Source: Costus lasius
Lineage: Eukaryota; Streptophyta; Magnoliopsida; Zingiberales; Costaceae
Direction of reading: 5' to 3'
DNA length: 64,000 nucleotides
Assembly: GCA_027563935.2 (NCBI GenBank)
Contig: CM050451.1
Span: 33,123,565 to 33,187,564, forward strand
Part shown: positions 56,490 to 64,000 of the stretch, piece by piece
How the letters are laid out: every line of letters begins with the position of its first letter
Numbering within the stretch: position 1 is the stretch's first letter
Notes under the pieces: generated by a model
Database searches by the model: none
Told to the model about the DNA's origin: nothing
What the model saw: the letters and a program-made list of their open reading frames with translations, nothing else
Program-made: the position numbers and the translations under genes

Positions 56490-57706
56490 CTAATGGTTGA
56501 GAAATCTCAAACCCATATTATTACAGTGCTTCTCATGCTTCTGCTGCGCCAGAGGCTTGGTAAGCGGGTCAGCCAGATTGTCATCTGTATGAACCTTGCA
56601 GATTTTGATCTCACCACGATCTATGATCTCCCGGATCAAGTGAAATCGTCTCTGTATGTGCTTGGACTTCTGGTGCGACCGTGGTTCCTTTGCTTGTGCG
56701 ATTGCTCCAGTGTTATCACAGAAGATAACCAATGGATCTGCACTCGAAGGAACAACACCAAGTTCTTGAACGAACTTACGAATCCACACTGCCTCCTTGG
56801 ATGCTTCCGAGGCTGCAACATACTCGGCTTCTGTTGTGGAATCAGCAACGATAGACTGTTTGAAACTTTTCCACACCACTGCTCCTCCATTCAAGCTAAA
56901 AACATAGCCTGATTGCGATCGGAAATCATCCTGGTCAGATTGGAACGAAGCATCAGTATATCCTTCAATACTGAGTTCTTCCTGACCTCCATATATCAAG
57001 AACATATCTTTGGCCCTCCGAAGTTATTTCAAAATGTTCTTGACCGCAATCCAGTGCGCCTGACCTGGATTACTTTGGAATCGACTGGTCACGCTTAACC
57101 CGTAAGCGACGTCTGGGCGAGTACACAACATCGCATACATAATGGATCCAATAGCCGAAGCATAAGGCGTATTGTCCATTTCATCTTTCTCAGTCTGTGT
57201 TTGTGGACACTGACTCTTTGAAAGATTCAGACCATGTCTGACTGGAAGATATCCTCTTTTAGAATTCTCTAAATGAAATCTCTCCAGGACTTTATAGATG
57301 TAAGTACTTTGGCACAGCCCGAGAAGCCTCTTAGATCTATCCCTGTAGATCTTCACACCTAACACATAGGCTGCTTCTCCTAGATCTTTCATCTGGAAAC
57401 ATTTTCTTAACCATGCTTTAACAGCATGCAGTTCAGGAATATCGTTTCCAATGATTAAGATATCATCGACGTAGAGGACTAGGAAAGTAATCACGCTCCC
57501 ACTAAACCTCTTATATACACACGGGTCATCTTCATTCTTGATGAAACCAAATTCACATATTGATTCATCAAAAGGAATATTCCAGCTTCTAGATGCTTGC
57601 TTAAGTCCATAAATGGACTTCTTTAACTTGCATATTTTATGACGATCTGATGGATTAGTGAAACCTTCAGGTTGTGTCATATACACATCCTCATCCAGTT
57701 TTCCAT
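56490..57706 (-). pseudogene. pol: Co-E RT-RNase H after frameshift
   Basis: This continues pol in a shifted frame from YMTQPEGFTNPSD, with YVDDILII near 57460. A TAA at 57024-57026 replaces the Tyr of ILKYLRR. After it, RNase H is open to NNMGLRFLNH (TDASF, TEAEYV, CDNTGA). There are thus two breaks in pol, the frameshift and this stop. Confidence 0.93.
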
Positions 57707-60373
57707 TAAGAAAGCGGTCTTCACATCCATTTGCCAGATCTCATAATCGTAATATGCTGCTATCGCAAGAATAATCCGAATTGACTTGAACATGGCTACA
57801 GGAGAGAAAGTTTCATCATAATCTATCCCGTAGATTTGTTTGAAACCTTTCGCAACTAGCCTGCCTTTATAGGTAACCACGTTACCATCCATGTCAATCT
57901 TCTTCTTGAAGATCCATTTACAGCCTATAGGGATTACTCCCGGAGGCGGATCAACCAAATCCCAAACTTGGTTATCTAACATGGAGTCCATCTCGGCTCG
58001 CATAGCTTCAAGCCACCTAGCTGACTCCGGTCCACTGACCGCATCCGCATAAGTAAGGGGTTCATCATTATCAATGATGTAGACTCCGTCATAGCGCTCA
58101 GGCTGTCGACGGATCCTTCCCGATCTACGCGGTTCCCGTGATATCTGAGCCTCAGGTTGTTCAATAACCTGTTCTACTGGCTCAGGCTCATCCAACTGTG
58201 CTTGACTACTTTGTCCTTCCTCTGGATTCTCATCCAACTTTATTTCTCTCCCACTGGCTTCTTGCAGAAGAAACTCCTTCTCAAGAAAAATAGCCGTCCG
58301 AGCAACAAATACTTTGTTCTCTTTGGGATCGTAGAAAGAATAACCCTTAGTTTCCTTAGGGTAACCGACAAAGATGCATTTGTCAGATCTGCTCTCCAGT
58401 TTCCCAGAGGCGAGCTTTTTGACATAAGCCTCGCAACCCCAGATCTTAATAAATGTCAAGCTCGGCTGTTTCCCATACCATAACTCATATGGAGTCTTTG
58501 AAATTGCCTTGGATGGCACTCGGTTTAGTACCTTTGCAGCTGTTTTCAGTGCAAATCCCCAAAAGGAGTAAGGTAGAGTAGCCTGACTCATCATAGAACG
58601 AACCATATCCAGTAAGGTTCTGTTCCTCCTCTCGGACACACCATTCCATTGCGGTGTTCCTGGTGGAGTGAGCTGTGAGATAATCCCACACTCCTTCAGA
58701 TAGTCAGTAAACTCTCGACTTAGGTATTCACCACCTCGATCTGAGCGAAGTGCCTTGATATTTCGGCCTAGCTGATTCTGTACTTCATTTTTGAACTCTT
58801 TGAACTTGTCAAAAGATTCACTCTTATGTCTCATCAGATAGACATAACCATATCTACTGAAATCATCAGTAAAGGTAATGAAGTATGAATAGCCACCTCT
58901 GGCATGTTTACTAAATGGCCCACACACATCACTGTGTATAAGGTCAAGTAAACCTGAAGCCCTTTGACCTTTTTGAGGAAAAGGAGACTTCGTCATTTTG
59001 CCCAATAAACAAGCTTTGCATGTATCAATCTCCTCATAGGAGAATGATCCCAGCAGTCCATGATCATGCAACCGCTTAATGCGTTTCTTGTTAATATGGC
59101 CTAAACAACTATGCCATAGCAAGGTGCTGTCATCAGCATACTTGGCTTTCTTATTATCAATGTTTTGTATAGAACATTCCATGTCCAACATGAATAACCC
59201 ATTGTTAATTGACCCAGTAGCATAAACAATATTATCAAGAGAAAGATAACACTTTGAAGTCTTGCATTCAAAGGAAAACCCTTTCCTGACAAGAGCAGGA
59301 ATAGAGATAATATTTTTCGTAATGCTTGGTACAAAGTAACAATTGTCTAGTTCCAATACAAGTCCAGATGGTAATGAGATGTAATAAACTCCTACAGCAA
59401 CAGCAGCAACCCGTGCCCCGTTTCCAACTCGTAGGTCCATCTCATGCTGTCCCACCTGTCTTCTTCTCTTGAGTTCCTGTACATTTGAACAAATGTGAAC
59501 TCCACATGCAGTGTCCAACACCCATGAAATAGAAGAAGAAGATATCATGACTTCAGTCACAAAAATACCTGAGCCAGAAACGATGCTTCCCTTCTTGTCT
59601 CCTTGGAGCGCTTTACAGTCCTTTTTCCAGTGACCCAGCTGGCCACAATGGAAACATCTGTATTCCTTCGACCGCTTGACCTTTTGTTTCAGAGCCTTGT
59701 TGTAGTTCTTGACTGGGGCTTTGCCCTTCTTCCCCTTCTTCTTGTTCCTGGAAGGGAACATCAAGACAGAGGTTGAAGGCTTTCCCTTTAGAGTCTCCTC
59801 CGTAGTCAAGAGCATATTCAGCAACTCTGCCGGAGTACAGTCGATCTTGTTCATATTAAAATTAATAATGAACGGATCGAAAGAGGCCGGGAGAGACTGC
59901 AGAATAATGTCTACAGCAAGCTCCTGATTGATGGTATGCCCCAGTTTCTCTAGAGCCTCTTTGTGCCCAATCATCTTGAGCACGTGAGCTCCCACTGGAC
60001 TCCCTTCAGCCAGTTTGCTCTGAAAGAAAAGCTTGGTCAAATTATAGCGTTCAGTCCTCGCCTGTGCAGCATATAGCATCTTGAGGTTTGCTATAATTTC
60101 TATAGCAGACATATCCTCATGCTGACGCTGCAGCTGTGGCGTCATAGACGCTAGCATCAGGCAAGCAACATCAATGCTATCATTGACATGCTTTTCATAG
60201 GCATCCCGAACCGCCCTTGCGGCGTTCGGAGCGGGTTGAGGCGGTATAGCCGTCTCGAGGACATACAATTTCCTCTCAGCCTTAAGAACAATCTTAAGGT
60301 GTCCGTACCAGTCTGAGAAGTTTGGCCCAGCAAACTTCTCCCTTTCCAGTAGGGATCGCACATTGAAGCTCAT
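57677..60373 (-). CDS. gag-pol: Co-E gag-protease-integrase-RT N-terminus
   Basis: The open frame has 898 codons from MSFNVRSLLEREKF. Gag (with the Gln codon at the site that is TAG in Co-B and Co-D) is followed by the knuckle CFHCGQLGHWKKDC near 245, protease VLDTACGVHIC near 285, integrase zinc finger near 440-480 (one usual His-Ser-Arg reads HSCLGH), DD35E core (HSDVCGPF, RSDRGGEY, NGVSERRNRT), and RT to QMDVKTAFL. A one-base deletion near 57708-57715 (TTAAGAAAGC where Co-C has TTAAGGAAAGC) ends the frame at MENWMRMCI. This is the only complete, stop-free gag in the window. Confidence 0.94.
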   Translation of the reverse strand: MSFNVRSLLEREKFAGPNFSDWYGHLKIVLKAERKLYVLETAIPPQPAPNAARAVRDAYEKHVNDSIDVACLMLASMTPQLQRQHEDMSAIEIIANLKMLYAAQARTERYNLTKLFFQSKLAEGSPVGAHVLKMIGHKEALEKLGHTINQELAVDIILQSLPASFDPFIINFNMNKIDCTPAELLNMLLTTEETLKGKPSTSVLMFPSRNKKKGKKGKAPVKNYNKALKQKVKRSKEYRCFHCGQLGHWKKDCKALQGDKKGSIVSGSGIFVTEVMISSSSISWVLDTACGVHICSNVQELKRRRQVGQHEMDLRVGNGARVAAVAVGVYYISLPSGLVLELDNCYFVPSITKNIISIPALVRKGFSFECKTSKCYLSLDNIVYATGSINNGLFMLDMECSIQNIDNKKAKYADDSTLLWHSCLGHINKKRIKRLHDHGLLGSFSYEEIDTCKACLLGKMTKSPFPQKGQRASGLLDLIHSDVCGPFSKHARGGYSYFITFTDDFSRYGYVYLMRHKSESFDKFKEFKNEVQNQLGRNIKALRSDRGGEYLSREFTDYLKECGIISQLTPPGTPQWNGVSERRNRTLLDMVRSMMSQATLPYSFWGFALKTAAKVLNRVPSKAISKTPYELWYGKQPSLTFIKIWGCEAYVKKLASGKLESRSDKCIFVGYPKETKGYSFYDPKENKVFVARTAIFLEKEFLLQEASGREIKLDENPEEGQSSQAQLDEPEPVEQVIEQPEAQISREPRRSGRIRRQPERYDGVYIIDNDEPLTYADAVSGPESARWLEAMRAEMDSMLDNQVWDLVDPPPGVIPIGCKWIFKKKIDMDGNVVTYKGRLVAKGFKQIYGIDYDETFSPVAMFKSIRIILAIAAYYDYEIWQMDVKTAFLMENWMRMCI

Positions 60374-62179
60374 GGTGTTCGTTGCTGCAGGAATCTACAA
60401 CAATGCAAGAATAGCAAGGTCAGTATCAATGTTTAGAATCAATCCAGGACTTTAAGAAAGATTCTTTTCTCACTATTTTATCAGACTGAAAAATCCATTA
60501 AAACAGTCCGAAAGAGTAAGACTCTTTTAGTGAGATGGGATCCAGATTTCATACTTGGTCTCCGCGTCCCGCTCAGGCGAGATAAGATGCACAGAGAGTA
60601 AAAGCACTAATTTCTGGTAGGCAGTCCCTACCAATCGCCAACCCGTGCGATTCCCCTTCATCTGGGCAATCCAGCAGACTGTGCCAACTGAGTTGGTACA
60701 ACACAGTCTCTGATCCCACAGATGGCTGCCTCCATATAGCTAACATATGCCCCATATGTAGCCTACATGGTCAAGCTGACCTGACCTACTCCCTGGACCA
60801 CCACGTGCTATGCTGAGCAACGAGAAGCGATAAATCCCTTCCCTGTAACACGCAGGTGTAATCACACACCGTTTGAAGATAGATGGGCGTGCCCACTGAG
60901 TTGGTACAACACGGCCCCAACGATAGTCAGAACAGTGAGGTTTCGCGTCAGAAGGCTTACGTGCTTGATATTATAGCGTTGGATTTTAACGGTCTTTTAT
61001 CTTCTTAACTATCATGCAAACCCTATGGCGATAGCAGAAGATTAAATCATGCAATTCTAATTATAAAAATGATAAGTAGAAAGCATGCTGATCTTATGTG
61101 GTAAAAGCCCATTAACCCTAAGTAAGACCTTAATTTTAACTTAAGTCTTCACTTGAGCTCTTCATGGGTCTTTTGTATCTCATCTGGCCCAACCCAGGGC
61201 CCTAGCGCCCTTTGCAGCTCAGGTGCGCCCACCAGGTAAATGCGCCTGTCCTAGGGTCGAACCCTAGACCTCCCACCTGGTCAAGCCACTGCTGCATGCG
61301 CCAATGCCATGTGTGCTCTGTGCTATTGTCTGATTAAAATTACAATTTAATCTATCTAGACAAGATTGACACGCAGGTCAATTACACAATAAATTAATTA
61401 AAATGTGATGCGCAGATCACAAAAATAATAATTTATAATTAATCCAGGCTCGCAGGCCCCAGCACAGCACACATTAACACGGGCAGCCCACATAAGATTA
61501 AATAAACAAGCATATGCTTACAATCAACATGTGATCCAACAAGAAAATAAAATTTTGAAAAACCGCATTGGCATCATTTTATTTTTCCTTATGTGCCCTA
61601 CTACCTTACAACGGTCCATTATTAGGGATCCACTCATCAGACCTAGTCAGATCCACTACCCTTGCATGCACCAAGTCCTAACTGACTTGAGTCGACCAAA
61701 TGGTCAATCATGCATGCGCCAAGGGCTGAACGACCTCATGAGTTCTGGCAAGCGGGTGTGACCCTGGGCCTAAACCATGTGCGTTCACAGGTTGTCTCAA
61801 CCAGACATCGCTACACGCCTGTCCGCAGTCGACCTATAGCCACCTCGTGCTTGCGCACAGGTGCCATCTGGTCGACCCATCTAGGCTGTCAGATAGTCTG
61901 ATCAGACTGGTTGGATCTTGACTAGACTGTGACTTCAACCCTAATAACCCGTCTAAGGGTTTAAAGTAGGCGCCACTTAGATCTAATGGTAAGCGCACAA
62001 GTCATTACGTTTTGTGAAAAACTTCAACAACAATATGAAAGAAGCGCTACCTTCATACATGCGCCAAGATTAATATACAACATGTAAGTTTTCGCATGTA
62101 ACCTATAGATCTAGCAATATGGCGCAAACATGGATCACAAATCAAACATAGCAATCATATTAACATGCATAAGAACCTG
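60374..62179 (-). other. Co-E untranslated leader
   Basis: It has no coding content. The CTAGGGT hairpin is at 61251-61267 and inner hairpins are at 60889-60907 (H1), 60681-60699 (H2) and 60567-60582 (H3). H1 here reads GTACCAAC/GTGGGCAC with one A-G mismatch, an exception to the kept pairing. Confidence 0.8.
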
Positions 62180-62191
62180 GCTCTGATACCA
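62180..62191 (-). other. Co-E primer-binding site (tRNA-Met)
   Basis: The minus strand reads TGGTATCAGAGC, a perfect match, two bases from the 5' LTR. Confidence 0.95.
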
Positions 62192-62193
62192 GT

Positions 62194-62900
62194 TGAAAGT
62201 CCCCTCAACAAGGGGGGGCGAAACCCTACTGGCGCAAATGGAGGTTTTAAAGCAGCGGAATGGATTTCTAGGGATCGATTGCATGAGATATGATCAACTA
62301 CATAAACCCCCATTGCAAACATAAGAAGGATCATACCATCGCCATCCTTTGGATGGTGCCTTGGAAGCAAAGATCGAAAGGGATCTTCTCCAAAAGTGAC
62401 GCACACAAGGTGATGCCGCCTACTCTTTGTTGATCCTTGTGCTAGCAAGGTTCTTCAAAGGTCTTTGTCGTATGAAAGGGAAGAGAAGATTTTCCTTGCT
62501 TGGCGAGACCTCTCCCTTGTCGTCAAGAAGCTCTACCACACGAATGTGTCAAGAACCAAAAACCAACAGGCGACAAGAGGGCGAGAGGGAGGCGTGAAGA
62601 GAGGCGACGTGAGATGTGGTCACGTAAGTGACATGCTATCTAAAAATAGCAAAACCACTTCTCATCATGAAATGCGCTCATGAACAAATCGCAAATCTCT
62701 TCTCCCATGAACCATGCGCTCACTTGATGAGCTGGTTCAATTTGGTTTGGTTCAAAGACCAATTAACCCAAGCCATTTGGTCTAGATCACAATAAACCCT
62801 AAAGGTTCAAGATCTAACCGTTCATCTCTTGATGCTCTTGATCTCAACGATCTAGCATCCATTCTCTCAATCAAAGCTTACCGATCTTAAGCCCTAATCA
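62194..62900 (-). repeat. Co-E 5' LTR, part before Co-F
   Basis: It aligns with 54780-55486 at a constant offset of 7414 bp. Differences seen: GACATGAGATG/GACGTGAGATG, GATGCTGTTG/GATGCTCTTG and CTCACCGATC/CTCAACGATC. It breaks off at GCCCTAATCA, where the left copy goes on ATCAAACATG. Confidence 0.92.
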
Positions 62901-64000
62901 TGAAAGTCCCCTTCAAGGGGGAGCGAAACCCTAATAGGCGCATAACAAAAATTCGAAGCGGAAGCAAGGGTTTCTATATCGCATGCATGTCATATGATCA
63001 ACTTGTTAAAAACTTGCAAAGATCGACAAGTGATCTTACCATAGCCATTGCTTTGGATGGCGGCTTGGAAATGAGAGAACGAAATGGTTCTCCTCCAAAG
63101 ATGACGCACACAAGACGATGGATCGGCTACTTCTTGTTGCTCCTTGTGCTAGCAAGGATCTCCTTTCTTGGCTAAAACTATCTCCAAAGCGTGAAGAAGT
63201 TCTCCCACGAGAGAAGAGGCGACGAGACGTGAAGAGACCAGAGAGGGCGTAACTCTGTCGAACGTGTAGTGCGTTACCTTATTTTGGAAAACCAAAAATA
63301 GTAACCGCCTAACGTTCATGCGTTCATGCGTTCATGGGTTTACCCCAACGCATTTTGCTCTCTCCCTTGAACCATGCGCTCACTCAATGAGCTGGTTCAA
63401 TGTCGGTTTGGTTCAAAGACCAATTAACCCAAGCCATATGGTCTAGATCACAATAAACCCTAAAGGTTCAAGATCTAACCGTTCATCTCTTGATGCTCCT
63501 GATCTCACCGATCTAGCATCCAATCTCTCGATCGAAGCTTACCGATCTCAAGCCCTAATCAATCAAACATGATCAGACCAGATCTCACTTACAATCAGAG
63601 TTTAAATCCCTTTAAACTGAACCCAAACAATTCAGTCCACACGATCTGACTTAAGTAAGCCATATCATCAAATTGTGCGACCCTAAGGGTTTCCTTTAAA
63701 TGTCGGTAACGATAACTTACGTTATCACGATCAGTGAGGGGTATCTAGCAACACATCACTGTCTCCCGATATAAAGGAAAGAGTCTTCCAAGACTACACC
63801 CAAACCACAGCACAAGTGTGAATCCACTTCACTAGGCATACATGTTTCCTTTGCCACTGGATGTTCTTATTGGACAAGCGTGTCAAGCCTGTAGCTCCAA
63901 TATGATGAGCATGATTAGATCAGATGAACATAGTCACCTGGGTATGGCCATACACTTTCTCAATCATCTCATTCAGGGGGGCCCCAGTAGAACATCACAC
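62901..64000 (-). repeat. Co-F: LTR inserted in the Co-E LTR (partial)
   Basis: A new LTR of the same family starts TGAAAGTCCCCTTCAAGGGGG, close to but distinct from the Co-E LTR, and runs to the window end near the GGGGGGCCCC block. The expected left TSD is AATCA (62896-62900). Whether a full element or a solo LTR follows cannot be seen. Confidence 0.88.

Larger units (their letters stand above)
40946..64000 (+). mobile_element. Co-Y: second copia family, interrupted, runs off right edge
   Basis: The pieces are the 5' LTR start (40946-41326), the rest of the LTR (50938-52488), primer site, leader, and gag to early protease (54059-54779). Co-D splits the LTR and Co-E splits the protease region. 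The remaining pol and 3' LTR must lie beyond Co-E and Co-F, outside the window. It is related to the Co-A to Co-F family but clearly diverged in LTR and gag. Confidence 0.88.
54780..64000 (-). mobile_element. Co-E: copia element inserted in Co-Y, right end off window
   Basis: It has a 3' LTR (54780-56469), gag-pol (60373 to 56490), leader, perfect primer site and 5' LTR start (62194). The 5' LTR is itself interrupted at 62901 by Co-F. The expected left TSD is TTCTG (54775-54779); the right copy lies outside. In the 707 bp where both LTRs can be compared I saw about three substitutions. Confidence 0.93.

Noticed and set aside
1..64000. Host genes, defence or biosynthetic clusters, endogenous pararetrovirus
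   Set aside because: All long coding readings belong to copia or gypsy gag-pol. No movement protein, caulimovirus-type coat region, or host domain was seen. No novel protein system is present in this window.

Overview
The window is plant nuclear DNA made almost entirely of nested LTR retrotransposons. The evidence is Ty1/copia and Ty3/gypsy polyproteins, long LTRs, primer sites matching plant initiator tRNA-Met, and 5-bp target-site duplications (TSDs). I see no host gene, rRNA, tRNA or CRISPR array. The species cannot be told from the sequence. The copia elements look Angela/BARE-like (inference from LTR length, TGTTGG termini, and gag and pol motifs), which fits an angiosperm with a repeat-rich genome.

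Layout, using names from this report. Co-A (+, 1-4298) is the 3' part of a copia element. It sits in LTR-X (4299-5845), an LTR-like fragment that interrupts the integrase of the host element Gy-1. Gy-1 is an old, broken minus-strand Ty3/gypsy element that is the scaffold of the left two thirds. Its pieces are at 5846-6077 (integrase C-terminus), 17161-20148 (integrase core, RNase H, RT, protease) and 38444-40945 (gag, leader, probable 5' LTR). Gy-2 (+, 6078-17160) is a nearly intact chromovirus with 3168-bp LTRs inserted in Gy-1 integrase (TSD ATGAC). Co-B (+, 20149-38443) is a copia element inserted in Gy-1 gag just after its zinc knuckle (TSD GTGGG). Co-C (-, 24613-33735) is inserted in Co-B at the protease (TSD GCAGG). 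Its two 1692-bp LTRs look identical, so it is the youngest insertion here.

From 40946 to the end lies Co-Y (+), a second, diverged copia family. Its 5' LTR is split by Co-D (+, 41327-50937), whose left LTR is a chimera of two LTRs. Its pol is split at 54780 by Co-E (-), whose own 5' LTR is in turn split at 62901 by the LTR of Co-F. Co-Y, Co-E and Co-F run off the right edge.

Each full element follows the usual order: LTR (promoter and polyadenylation), tRNA-Met primer site, long leader, gag, protease, then integrase-RT-RNase H (copia) or RT-RNase H-integrase (gypsy), polypurine tract, LTR. All polyproteins I can see in full carry at least one inactivating change. Co-C and Gy-2 each have only one, so they are the nearest to functional.

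The most interesting signal is RNA-level. The copia leaders carry three successive bulged hairpins just upstream of gag. Stems differ between hairpins and between the two copia families, but pairing is mostly kept by compensatory changes. Other structure not explained by coding: a palindrome family in LTR-X, a tandem hairpin array in the Gy-2 LTR, and the chimeric Co-D LTR.
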